A stretch of DNA of 7,197 nt from CAZCZR01 sp964503455 (GTDB lineage: Bacteria > Bacillota > Clostridia > UBA1381): assembly GCA_964503455.1 (NCBI GenBank), contig CAZCZR010000077.1, forward strand, positions 1 through 7,197, written 5' to 3'. A program made the position numbers and the translations under genes. Below the pieces are notes generated by a model. It was not told the origin of the DNA and ran no database searches. It worked only from the letters and a program-made list of their open reading frames with translations. Positions 1 to 6,361 of the stretch are shown one piece after another (positions within the stretch are counted from its first letter, which is position 1; each line of letters opens with the position of its first letter).

Positions 1-13
1 GTGTGTTATCTGT

Positions 14-42
14 ATTTTACCACACCCGCAGGTTTTTGTCAA
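14..42 (-). promoter_or_regulatory. Leftward sigma-A promoter for a gene outside the window
   Basis: On the minus strand a perfect -35 TTGACA (complement of 37-42) is followed after 17 nt by TAAAAT (complement of 14-19, five of six consensus bases). A TG one base upstream of the -10 makes it extended. Transcription would start near position 7 and leave the window, so the gene it serves cannot be seen. It lies back to back with the rightward promoter at 89-117. GTGTG (1-5) and CACAC (21-25) form an inverted repeat around the -10, cut by the window edge, which could be an operator. Confidence 0.6.
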
Positions 43-69
43 TCTTAAATGAAGGTTTTCAAAAACCGC
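28..69. repeat. Inverted repeat between the divergent promoters
   Basis: GGTTTTTG (31-38) is the exact reverse complement of CAAAAACC (60-67). With A30 bulged the arms extend to 28-38 and 60-69. The spacer is 21 nt. The left arm touches the -35 of the leftward promoter and the right arm ends 21 nt before the -35 of the rightward one. It could be an operator or a hairpin in a transcript arriving from the left. Sequence alone does not decide between these. Confidence 0.35.
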
Positions 70-88
70 AGCAGTTTCGAAAAAAGAA

Positions 89-117
89 TTGACAACAGCG
101 GATAAAAATGCTATAAT
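89..117 (+). promoter_or_regulatory. Strong sigma-A promoter of the yhbY-leuS operon
   Basis: TTGACA (89-94) and TATAAT (112-117) are both full consensus matches separated by the optimal 17 nt. TG at 109-110, one base before the -10, makes it an extended -10 promoter. Transcription should start near 124, giving a leader of about 57 nt before yhbY. No comparably good promoter is visible downstream before leuS, so this one probably drives the whole cluster at a high housekeeping level. Confidence 0.88.
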
Positions 118-138
118 GATAATGATTGATTATACAGA

Positions 139-174
139 GGCAGCGCCGGGGCGCGCTGTCCCTCATATAAGGAG
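139..174 (+). promoter_or_regulatory. 5' leader hairpin and ribosome-binding site of yhbY
   Basis: GGCAGCGC (139-146) pairs with GCGCTGTC (153-160) through 8 bp with one G-U pair, leaving a six-base loop CGGGGC. It sits near the 5' end of the predicted transcript. There is no T tract after it, so it is not an intrinsic terminator. The Shine-Dalgarno AAGGAG (169-174) lies outside the stem, 6 nt before the yhbY ATG. The hairpin may protect the transcript 5' end; that role is inferred. Confidence 0.45.
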
Positions 175-180
175 ATATTT

Positions 181-486
181 ATGCTTACCGGTAAACAGCG
201 CGCATATCTGCGCAAACTTGCAAACGGGCTTTCGCCTGTATTTCAGATAGGCAAGGGCGGCGTCACTGAGGTGATGCTTTCTCAGCTTGCGAACGCTTTG
301 GAAGCTCACGAGCTTATAAAGATCCACATACTCGAAACCGCGCTTCTGGATACGCGCGAAACGTGTTCTGCGGTGGCGGAGGCTCTCGGCGCACAGCCTG
401 TTCAGTCGATCGGCTCCAGATTCGTTATATACAAGCGCGCCGAAAAAGAGAAAAACCGCAAAATAAATCTCGCGGACGCAAGATGA
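181..486 (+). CDS. yhbY: YhbY/CRS1-YhbY-domain RNA-binding protein, 50S assembly factor
   Basis: A 101-residue single-domain CRM (CRS1-YhbY) protein, close to the family's usual length. It opens with the typical LTGKQRAYLRKLA (2-14). The signature GKGG loop is at 24-27, the ELIKIHIL strand at 44-51, and the QSIGSRFVIYK terminal strand at 75-85. The tail after residue 86 is rich in Lys, Arg and Glu. Family members (YhbY in E. coli, YqeI in B. subtilis) bind precursor 50S subunits and act in large-subunit assembly in the cytoplasm. The ATG is preceded by AAGGAG at 169-174. It is the first gene of the operon, and its TGA overlaps the nadD ATG in an ATGA, so the two are probably translationally coupled. 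Assignment is secure; the exact step in assembly is family knowledge. Confidence 0.95.
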   Translation: MLTGKQRAYLRKLANGLSPVFQIGKGGVTEVMLSQLANALEAHELIKIHILETALLDTRETCSAVAEALGAQPVQSIGSRFVIYKRAEKEKNRKINLADAR

Positions 487-1073
487 AACTGGGTATTATG
501 GGAGGCACCTTCGATCCGGTGCATAACGCGCATTTGCTTATAGCGCAGTCCGCAATGGAGGAATTCGGACTTGACAGGATAATATTCGTGACTGCCGGCA
601 ATCCGCCGCACAAATCGGAGCGCGGCATCACAGACGCCTGTCTGAGGCATGAGATGGTAAAACGCGCCGCAGCGGGCAATCCGCGCTTTTTGGCAGATGA
701 CTACGAGGTAAAAAAAGCGGATTATTCCTACACCTCGGATATGCTGACACACTTTAAGACCCGCTATCCTGCGGCAAAGCTTTATTTTATCATAGGCGCG
801 GACTCGCTTGCATATATGCATAATTGGTACAGGCCCGACCTTATAGTCAAGCAGTCGGTAATACTGACATATCCGCGTTCGGGCGATGTGGGCGAGCTTG
901 TAAAAGAGGAGTCGGAGCTTTTGGGCGGCGATATACGCCGTATACACGCGCCGCGCTTTGAGGTTTCCTCAACAATGATAAGACAGCGCCTGAAAGAGGG
1001 CAAAAGCGTAAAATATCTTGTACCCGACAGCGTTATTGATTTTATTGACAAATACAATCTTTACAAGGACTGA
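483..1073 (+). CDS. nadD: Nicotinate-mononucleotide adenylyltransferase
   Basis: A 196-residue nucleotidyltransferase that transfers AMP from ATP to nicotinate mononucleotide, giving deamido-NAD in the common branch of NAD synthesis. Visible motifs are the N-terminal GGTFDPVHNAH (7-17), a variant of the GxFDPxHxGH nucleotide-binding site; NPPHK (40-44); IIGADS (103-108) with the following HNWY; and SSTMIR (162-167), the ISSTxIR ATP-binding motif. It ends with the usual helix leading to YNLY. The open frame extends 40 codons upstream to an ATG at 363, but that extension lies inside yhbY, is low in complexity and lacks family similarity. The ATG at 483 places the beta strand KLGIMGGTFDP correctly and overlaps the yhbY stop by 4 nt. 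No strong Shine-Dalgarno precedes it, which fits coupling to yhbY. Position 16 is Ala where most homologues have Gly. Confidence 0.96.
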   Translation: MKLGIMGGTFDPVHNAHLLIAQSAMEEFGLDRIIFVTAGNPPHKSERGITDACLRHEMVKRAAAGNPRFLADDYEVKKADYSYTSDMLTHFKTRYPAAKLYFIIGADSLAYMHNWYRPDLIVKQSVILTYPRSGDVGELVKEESELLGGDIRRIHAPRFEVSSTMIRQRLKEGKSVKYLVPDSVIDFIDKYNLYKD

Positions 1074-1082
1074 AAACATCAT

Positions 1083-1631
1083 ATGAAGGACAAACTTAAA
1101 GAAATGCTTAAACCCAAGCGTTACCGCCACAGTCTCGGTGTTGCGGAGTCTGCGGTCATGCTTGCGAAAAGGCACGGCTGCGACGAGGAAAAGGCATATA
1201 TCGCCGGTCTGCTTCACGACGCGGCGAAAAATATTTCAAAAGAGGACTCGCTTAGACTCTGTTACGAATACGGTATAAAGCTGAACGAGGTTGAACGCCG
1301 TAATCCGTCTCTTCTGCACGCGCCTTTGGGCGTTGAGGTCGTAAAGCGCGAATTTGGAATAAACGACATCGAGATCCTGTCCGCTATAAAATGCCATACC
1401 GTAGGCAAAGCCGGTATGTCGCTGCTTGACAAGATAATCTATGTCGCCGATATGATCGAGCCGTCAAGGGATTATCCCGGAGTAGACCACCTGAGAAAAA
1501 CCGCAATGGACGATATAGACGAGGCTACGCTTGAAGGACTTAAAAGCTCCATTGAGGTAAACCTTAAAAAGGGCGCGCTTATCCATCCCGATTCCATCGC
1601 CGCATGGAACGATATACTTATACGGCGGTAA
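1083..1631 (+). CDS. yqeK: YqeK-type HD-domain hydrolase, probably symmetrical Ap4A hydrolase
   Basis: A 182-residue HD-superfamily protein. Metal ligands fit the YqeK pattern: H16 in the N-terminal RYRHSLGV, H45-D46 in AGLLHDAAK, H79 in LLHAPLG, H105 in IKCHTVG, and D123 in IYVADMIEPSR (residues about 118-129). Members of this family in Gram-positive bacteria hydrolyse diadenosine tetraphosphate to two ADP with a di-iron centre, and so affect the alarmone Ap4A. It begins 9 nt after the nadD stop. The likely Shine-Dalgarno AAGGA (1065-1069) lies 13 nt upstream, inside the end of nadD, longer than ideal. nadD-yqeK-rsfS is a conserved order in Firmicutes. A LytR-family gene, found between yqeK and rsfS in some Clostridia, is absent here. 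Family call is secure; substrate is inferred from homologues. Confidence 0.92.
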   Translation: MKDKLKEMLKPKRYRHSLGVAESAVMLAKRHGCDEEKAYIAGLLHDAAKNISKEDSLRLCYEYGIKLNEVERRNPSLLHAPLGVEVVKREFGINDIEILSAIKCHTVGKAGMSLLDKIIYVADMIEPSRDYPGVDHLRKTAMDDIDEATLEGLKSSIEVNLKKGALIHPDSIAAWNDILIRR

Positions 1632-1678
1632 TATAAAAACAAATAAATGTTGTATGATATACACACAAGGAGGCTGTT

Positions 1679-2020
1679 ATGACTGCACTGGAAAAAGCTA
1701 AAGTTATATATAAAGCGCTTGATGACAAAAAAGCGTCAAACATAAAAATTCTCGACATCAGCGGACTCACTACGCTTACGGAGTATTTTGTAATATGCTC
1801 GTGTACCTCCTCGGTACAGGTCAGAGCCTGCGTGGACGAGGCGGAAGAAAAGCTTGAGGAGCTGGGCGAACGCCCGCATCATAAGGAGGGTTACTCCGGC
1901 GGATCGTGGATATTGGCGGACTTTGGCGATGTTATCGTACACGTCATGCAGGAGGAAACGAGAGAATTTTATAATATCGAGCGTCTGTGGGAGGACGCGC
2001 CGGAAATAAACCCGCAATAA
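1679..2020 (+). CDS. rsfS: Ribosome silencing factor RsfS (Iojap family)
   Basis: A 113-residue protein of the RsfS/Iojap/DUF143 family, normal in length. Recognisable segments are the strand before TEYFVICS (34-41), then HHKEGYSGGSWILADFGDVIVHV (about 67-89), and the hallmark EFYNIERLW (96-104). RsfS binds ribosomal protein uL14 on the 50S subunit and blocks joining of the 30S subunit, lowering translation when nutrients are scarce. The Shine-Dalgarno AAGGAGG (1668-1674) is excellent, 4 nt before the ATG. The 47-nt gap after yqeK holds no convincing promoter. Residue 42 is Cys where a Gly is common; this is minor. The position beside yhbY links it to ribosome assembly and hibernation. Confidence 0.95.
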   Translation: MTALEKAKVIYKALDDKKASNIKILDISGLTTLTEYFVICSCTSSVQVRACVDEAEEKLEELGERPHHKEGYSGGSWILADFGDVIVHVMQEETREFYNIERLWEDAPEINPQ

Positions 2021-2058
2021 ATTATGTAAACTTTGCTCATAGGGGCTGAAAATTAATA

Positions 2059-2089
2059 CGGCGGTATCATCCCCGCCGCTTTGAAAGGA
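2059..2089 (+). promoter_or_regulatory. Small hairpin and distant Shine-Dalgarno in the leuS leader
   Basis: CGGCGG (2059-2064) pairs with CCGCCG (2073-2078) around an 8-nt loop. AAAGGA (2084-2089) is the only Shine-Dalgarno candidate for leuS and is 14 nt before the ATG, longer than usual. The whole rsfS-leuS gap is 83 nt. It has no T tract after the stem, so it is not a standard terminator. It could modulate leuS translation or protect the downstream message. Function is not known. Confidence 0.35.
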
Positions 2090-2103
2090 TTTGTTGTACT
2101 GAA

Positions 2104-4515
2104 ATGAAGGAATATAATTTTTCCGAAATCGAGAAAAAATGGCAGAATATATGGGAGGAAAAGGGCTGCTTTCATGCCGAAACAAACAGTCCGAAGCCAA
2201 AATACTTTACAATGATCGAGTTTCCGTATCCTTCGGGAGCGGGTCTGCACGTAGGTCATCCCAGAAGCTACACCGCCCTTGACATAATCGCAAGAAAAAA
2301 GCGTATGCAGGGATATAACGTGCTTTACCCCATCGGCTGGGACGCGTTCGGACTTCCGACCGAGAATTTTGCCATAAAAAACAAAATTCATCCGAAAATC
2401 ATCACCGCGCAGAACATCGCAAACTTCACGCGCCAGCTGAAAATGCTCGGCTTCTCGTTTGACTGGTCGCGCGAAATAAACACCACCGATCCAAAATACT
2501 ATAAGTGGACACAGTGGATATTCCTGCAGCTGTTCAAGCACGGTCTTGCCTATAAGCAGGAAATGCCTATCAACTGGTGTACCGGCTGCAAGGTGGGACT
2601 TTCAAACGAGGAAGTCGTAAACGGCGTATGCGAACGCTGCGGCAGCGAGGTCGTACAGCGCAGAAAGAGTCAGTGGATGCTTAAGATCACAGAATACGCT
2701 CAAAGACTTATAGACGATCTGGATGATGTGGATTATCTCGAAAAGATAAAGATACAGCAGAAAAACTGGATCGGCCGCTCGGAGGGCGCGGAGGTCACCT
2801 TCAAGCTTTCCACAGGCGATGATATGATAGTGTACACCACCCGTGCGGATACGCTTTTCGGTGCGACTTATACCGTTATGTCACCGGAGCATCCGCTCAT
2901 TGAAAAGATGCAAGACAGCATCACAAACTTTGATGAGGTGCTTGCGTATAAGGCTGAGGCTGCCAAAAAATCCGAGTTCGAGCGCACAGAGCTTGCCAAG
3001 GACAAGACCGGCGTTCGCCTTGAGGGCATATACGCGGTAAACCCCGTAAACGGAAATCATCTGCCGGTATTTATATCCGATTACGTTCTTGTCACCTACG
3101 GCACAGGCGCTATTATGGCTGTTCCCGCGCACGACACGCGCGACTGGGACTTTGCCAAAAAATTCGGACTTCCCATCATCGAGGTTGTCGCGGGCGGAAA
3201 GGATGTTCAAAAAGAAGCCTATACCGATGTGTACAGCGGAGAAATGGTAAATTCGGGCTTCCTTACGGGTATGCCCGTTAAAAAGGCAATCCCCGCTATG
3301 ATAGACTGGCTTGAAAAAGAGGGTCTGGGAAAAAGAAAGGTCAACTTCAAGCTCCGTGACTGGGTGTTCTCGCGTCAGCGCTACTGGGGCGAGCCTATAC
3401 CTCTGGTGCATTGCGAGAAGTGCGGCTGGGTGGCGCTTCCCGAATCGGAGCTGCCTCTGGAGCTGCCGGAGATAGAGACCTTTGAGCCGGGCGAAAACGG
3501 AGAGTCCCCTCTTGCAAAAGCATACGACTGGATAAACACCACCTGTCCCCGGTGCGGCGGTCCCGCCGAAAGAGAGACCGACACCATGCCTCAATGGGCA
3601 GGATCTTCGTGGTATTTCCTCCGCTATACCGATCCTCACAATGACGAGGCGCTTGCTTCAAAGGAGGCCCTTGAATACTGGATGCCTGTTGACTGGTACA
3701 ACGGCGGTATGGAGCATACCACACTTCATTTGCTCTATTCGCGCTTCTGGCACAAGTTCCTTTATGATATAGGCGTAGTGCCGACAAAGGAGCCGTATAT
3801 GAAACGCACCTCCCACGGCATGATACTGGGCGAGGACGGTCAGAAAATGTCTAAATCGCGCGGAAATGTTATCAATCCCGATGACGTTGTAAAAGAGTTC
3901 GGCGCGGACGCGTTCAGAACGTTCGAGATGTTTATAGGCGCGTTTGACCAGACAACACCTTGGTCGCAGACAGGTCTTAAAGGCTGCTACAAATTCCTCG
4001 AAAGAGTCTGGAAGCTGCAGGAGCTTGTAACGGACGAGGAAGGCTACTCAAAATCGCTTGAAAAGAATATGCACAAAACCATCAAAAAGGTCAGCGAGGA
4101 CTTTGACAGCATGAAGTTCAACACCGCTATAGCCGCTATGATGTCCTTGATAAACGATATGTACAAAAAAGGCTCCGTTACAAAGGGCGAGTACAAGACT
4201 CTTATCACGCTTTTGAACCCCGTGGCTCCCCATATGACGGAAGAGCTTTGGGAGACTTTCGGCAACGGAAACATTCTCTCGCTTGAACCGTGGCCCTCAT
4301 ACGACGAGGAAAAGACAAAAGACGACGAGGCGGAAATCGTTGTTCAGATAAACGGCAAGATCCGCGACAAGCTGACCGTTCCCGCAGGTATTGACAAGAC
4401 GGCTTTGGAGGAAGCGGCTATGTCATCGGAAAAGATCAAAGAGCTTACAGCGGGCAAGACTGTCATAAAGGTCATAACCGTGCCGAACAAGCTTGTTAAT
4501 ATAGTTGTGAAATAA
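2104..4515 (+). CDS. leuS: Leucyl-tRNA synthetase
   Basis: An 803-residue class I aminoacyl-tRNA synthetase, the usual bacterial LeuRS length, that charges tRNA-Leu with leucine in the cytoplasm. The HIGH motif is HVGH (49-52) and the KMSKS motif is at 581-585. The first zinc module has C159/C162 and C176/C179. The CP1 editing domain has the threonine-rich TTRADTLFG starting at 245 and the HDTRD segment at 343-347, whose last Asp is expected to contact the amino group of mischarged tRNA. A second pair of knuckles, C437/C440 and C481/C484, sits in the insert before ETDTM and SSWYFLRY, and may bind another zinc. The C-terminal domain (from about VQINGKIRDK) is complete, so editing and tRNA-binding parts are intact. 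It is the fifth gene of the operon. No T-box leader is present in the 83-nt gap before it. Confidence 0.98.
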   Translation: MKEYNFSEIEKKWQNIWEEKGCFHAETNSPKPKYFTMIEFPYPSGAGLHVGHPRSYTALDIIARKKRMQGYNVLYPIGWDAFGLPTENFAIKNKIHPKIITAQNIANFTRQLKMLGFSFDWSREINTTDPKYYKWTQWIFLQLFKHGLAYKQEMPINWCTGCKVGLSNEEVVNGVCERCGSEVVQRRKSQWMLKITEYAQRLIDDLDDVDYLEKIKIQQKNWIGRSEGAEVTFKLSTGDDMIVYTTRADTLFGATYTVMSPEHPLIEKMQDSITNFDEVLAYKAEAAKKSEFERTELAKDKTGVRLEGIYAVNPVNGNHLPVFISDYVLVTYGTGAIMAVPAHDTRDWDFAKKFGLPIIEVVAGGKDVQKEAYTDVYSGEMVNSGFLTGMPVKKAIPAMIDWLEKEGLGKRKVNFKLRDWVFSRQRYWGEPIPLVHCEKCGWVALPESELPLELPEIETFEPGENGESPLAKAYDWINTTCPRCGGPAERETDTMPQWAGSSWYFLRYTDPHNDEALASKEALEYWMPVDWYNGGMEHTTLHLLYSRFWHKFLYDIGVVPTKEPYMKRTSHGMILGEDGQKMSKSRGNVINPDDVVKEFGADAFRTFEMFIGAFDQTTPWSQTGLKGCYKFLERVWKLQELVTDEEGYSKSLEKNMHKTIKKVSEDFDSMKFNTAIAAMMSLINDMYKKGSVTKGEYKTLITLLNPVAPHMTEELWETFGNGNILSLEPWPSYDEEKTKDDEAEIVVQINGKIRDKLTVPAGIDKTALEEAAMSSEKIKELTAGKTVIKVITVPNKLVNIVVK

Positions 4516-4541
4516 CGGAATATCAAAAGGAGGAGATACCA

Positions 4542-6017
4542 ATGGCAATGAAAGATTATGAATTCTGGTTCGTGACCGGCAGTCAGTTCCTGTACGGACA
4601 GGAAACGCTTGATCAGGTCGCGGCGGATTCAAAGGCGATGGTTGACGGACTTAACGCGTCGGGCAAGCTGCCGTGCAGACTTGTATGGAAACCGACGGTA
4701 AAGACTCCGGCAGAGATCACGAAAATTTTCAAAGAGGCCGACTATGACGACAAGTGCGCCGGCGTTATTACGTGGATGCACACCTTCAGCCCTTCAAAGA
4801 TGTGGATAAACGGTCTTAAAAGCTACAAAAAGCCGTACTGCCACTTCCACACACAGTACAACCGCGAGATCCCGTGGAATGAGATCGATATGGACTTTAT
4901 GAACCTGAACCAGTCGGCTCACGGCGACAGAGAACACGGTTTTATCGGCGCAAGGATGAGAATGGCGAGAAAGATCATTGTCGGCTACTGGCAGGATGAC
5001 GAGCCTGTCGCGAAGCTTGCGTCATGGATGAGAAGCGCTGTCGGCTATATGGTAAGTCAGTCGCTCAAAATGGTGCGTTTCAGCGATAATATGCGTCAGG
5101 TTGCGGTGACCGAGGGCGATAAGGTAGAGGCCGAGCTTAAGTTTGGCTGGGATGTCGAGTACAGAGCCGTAGGCGATCTTGTTGACGTGCTTAACGAGGT
5201 AACGGACGCCGAGGTCGATGCTAAAATGGCTGAATACGCCGAGCGCTATGACATGGATACCGACAATATAGCCGCTGTGCGCTATCAGGCAAAGGAAGAG
5301 GTCGCTATCAGAAAGATATGCGAAAAGTACGGCTACAGCGCTTTTGTAACTCACTTTGATACATTGCACGGTCTTGAGCAGCTGCCCGGACTTGCGGTGC
5401 AGAATATGATGGCTGACGGCTACGGCTTCGGCGCGGAGGGCGACTGGAAGGTCGCTGCCATGGACGCCGTGATGAAGGCTATGGCTGAAGGCATGACGGG
5501 CGGAACCGCTTTCATGGAGGACTATACCTATCATCTGGAAAAGGGCAACGAGCATATTCTCGGCGCTCATATGCTGGAGGTATGTCCGCTGGTAGCCGCA
5601 GGCAAGCCGAAGATACAGGTGCATCCTCTCGGAATAGGCGGCAAGGGCGATCCCGCAAGACTTGTATTCGACTCAAAGGACGGCGACGCAATAGTCGCAT
5701 CGCTTGTGGATATGGGCGGCAGAATGAGGCTTATCGTAAACGATATTAAGGCCTGCAACCCGCTTAAACCCATGCCCAAGCTCCCCGTTGCGGGAGTTAT
5801 GTGGAAGCCGGAGCCTTCATTGGCGATATCGGCGGAGGCATGGATCATGGCGGGCGGTGCTCACCACAGTGTGCTGAGCTATGACATCACCGCCGAGATG
5901 CTCCATGACTGGGCAAAGATGATGGGCATTGAGTTTGTCCATATCGGCAAGGATACAACAATAGAAGCGCTTGAAAAAGAGCTGTTCTTAAACGATGTCG
6001 CATATAAGCTAAGATAA
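4542..6017 (+). CDS. araA: L-arabinose isomerase
   Basis: A full-length (491-residue) isomerase that converts L-arabinose to L-ribulose, the first step of bacterial arabinose use; family members are Mn-dependent oligomers. The N-terminal EFWFVTGSQFLYG (7-19) is diagnostic. By alignment from memory with the E. coli enzyme, the catalytic/metal ligands are E299 (GAEGDW), E326 (FMEDYTYH), H343 (GAHMLEVCP) and one of H441/H442 (AGGAHHS); HPLGIGGKGDPARL starts at 361. All are present, so the enzyme should be active. AAAAGGAGGAGA (4525-4536) is a very strong Shine-Dalgarno, 5 nt before the ATG. The gene starts 26 nt after leuS with no promoter in the gap, so it is probably read from the operon or from a promoter inside leuS. 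No araB, araD, transporter or AraR regulator is present here. Base composition looks like its left neighbours. Confidence 0.97.
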   Translation: MAMKDYEFWFVTGSQFLYGQETLDQVAADSKAMVDGLNASGKLPCRLVWKPTVKTPAEITKIFKEADYDDKCAGVITWMHTFSPSKMWINGLKSYKKPYCHFHTQYNREIPWNEIDMDFMNLNQSAHGDREHGFIGARMRMARKIIVGYWQDDEPVAKLASWMRSAVGYMVSQSLKMVRFSDNMRQVAVTEGDKVEAELKFGWDVEYRAVGDLVDVLNEVTDAEVDAKMAEYAERYDMDTDNIAAVRYQAKEEVAIRKICEKYGYSAFVTHFDTLHGLEQLPGLAVQNMMADGYGFGAEGDWKVAAMDAVMKAMAEGMTGGTAFMEDYTYHLEKGNEHILGAHMLEVCPLVAAGKPKIQVHPLGIGGKGDPARLVFDSKDGDAIVASLVDMGGRMRLIVNDIKACNPLKPMPKLPVAGVMWKPEPSLAISAEAWIMAGGAHHSVLSYDITAEMLHDWAKMMGIEFVHIGKDTTIEALEKELFLNDVAYKLR

Positions 6018-6032
6018 AAAATACAGAGAGCT

Positions 6033-6100
6033 TATTCAATTCCATACAGCTGCCGTAATTATACAAGAGGTGAGAAATTGAATACACATAATTATTTTTT
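6033..6100 (+). terminator. Weak candidate terminator after araA
   Basis: TATTCAATT (6033-6041) is the exact reverse complement of AATTGAATA (6076-6084). The arms are A/T-rich and separated by 34 nt. A run of six T (6095-6100) follows, but 10 nt beyond the stem. This is a poor intrinsic terminator by GC content and spacing. It is the only candidate right after araA, so araA transcripts may read on into the following gene. Confidence 0.25.
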
Positions 6101-6125
6101 ACTCAAAAATGTCTTTGCGGGGTAG
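6078..6125 (+). other. Possible 15-codon leader peptide with TTG start
   Basis: AAGAGGTGAG (6065-6074) is a good Shine-Dalgarno match, and a TTG follows 3 nt later at 6078. The frame reads MNTHNYFLLKNVFAG and stops at TAG 6123-6125. It could be a leader peptide, the beginning of a decayed gene, or chance. No similarity is recognised. The site overlaps the right arm of the inverted repeat at 6076-6084. Confidence 0.2.
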
Positions 6126-6152
6126 GACGCCGTTGCCGGTGATAAAAAGAAT

Positions 6153-6183
6153 ACACCTATTGCCGGATGATGCCGTAAGGTGT
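6153..6183 (+). ncRNA. Two-part hairpin of unknown role
   Basis: ACACCT (6153-6158) pairs with AGGTGT (6178-6183). Inside it, CGG (6164-6166) pairs with CCG (6173-6175) around a loop ATGATG, leaving an internal loop of 5 and 2 nt. The palindrome AGTGGCCACT (6189-6198) follows 5 nt later. There is no T tract. It may be part of a longer structured leader or RNA, but no known family is recognised. Confidence 0.25.
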
Positions 6184-6273
6184 GATACAGTGGCCACTAC
6201 AATTAATAAAAGCGGTCATGGTTCGGATTATAATAAAATTATATGAAGTTGGAGGCAAAAGTAATCGCTTGAA

Positions 6274-6308
6274 CGGGCGGTGAATGGGTCACTGCTTTTT
6301 AAAGCCCG
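6274..6308 (+). ncRNA. Possible compact three-way junction in the RNHCP leader
   Basis: CGGG (6274-6277) can pair with CCCG (6305-6308). Enclosed without any unpaired junction base are CGGTGA (6278-6283) pairing with TCACTG (6289-6294), one G-U pair, loop ATGGG, and CTT (6295-6297) pairing with AAG (6302-6304), loop TTTA. An alternative pairs CGGGC with GCCCG. It lies 22 nt before the ribosome-site hairpin and could be a sensing domain for it. Stems are short, so this is a suggestion that covariation would have to confirm. Confidence 0.3.
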
Positions 6309-6361
6309 GAAAAAGAATAAACCAATCCCCGCTTCCTAAAGTAAATATTTATTTATTTTAG
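6284..6361 (+). other. Upstream open frame of 25 codons ending in the RNHCP ribosome site
   Basis: ATG at 6284 opens a 25-codon frame (peptide begins MGHCFLKPGKRIN) that stops at TAG 6359-6361, overlapping the Shine-Dalgarno AGGAGG (6360-6365) of the next gene. The frame runs through both arms of the hairpin at 6331-6366, so a translating ribosome would open it. GGTGA directly before the ATG resembles part of a Shine-Dalgarno but is too close to be a normal one. Whether it is translated is unknown. Confidence 0.25.

Noticed and set aside
363..482. A 40-codon N-terminal extension of nadD starting at ATG 363.
   Set aside because: It is inside yhbY in another frame, and the conserved nadD N-terminus begins exactly at the ATG at 483.
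1632..1678. Possible promoter in the yqeK-rsfS gap (TTGTAT and nearby A/T).
   Set aside because: No -10 lies at proper spacing before the ribosome site; the gap is too short and the operon promoter explains expression.
2059..2080. GGCGGTATC followed by CCCCGCC resembles part of a T-box antiterminator.
   Set aside because: The match to the T-box core (GGGTGGNACCGCG) is poor, there is no room for the specifier stem in 83 nt, and no terminator hairpin follows.
2881..3639. A long open frame on the minus strand inside leuS (252 codons).
   Set aside because: It lies fully antisense to conserved LeuRS sequence, has no recognisable domain, and is the kind of shadow frame expected opposite a biased coding region.
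6229..6234. Perfect TATAAT that could be the -10 of an RNHCP promoter.
   Set aside because: No acceptable -35 lies 15-19 nt upstream (the 17-nt position reads ATAAAA) and there is no extended TG; in an A/T-rich stretch this may be chance.
6109..6246. A 45-codon open frame starting at ATG 6109.
   Set aside because: There is no Shine-Dalgarno, no recognised family and no clear codon bias, so it is not called as a gene; it is noted under the intergenic region instead.
6281..6325. TCACTGC then AAGCCCGGAA recalls fragments of cobalamin riboswitch sequence.
   Set aside because: The rest of the B12-box consensus is absent, the order and spacing are wrong, and the RNHCP gene has no known B12 link.
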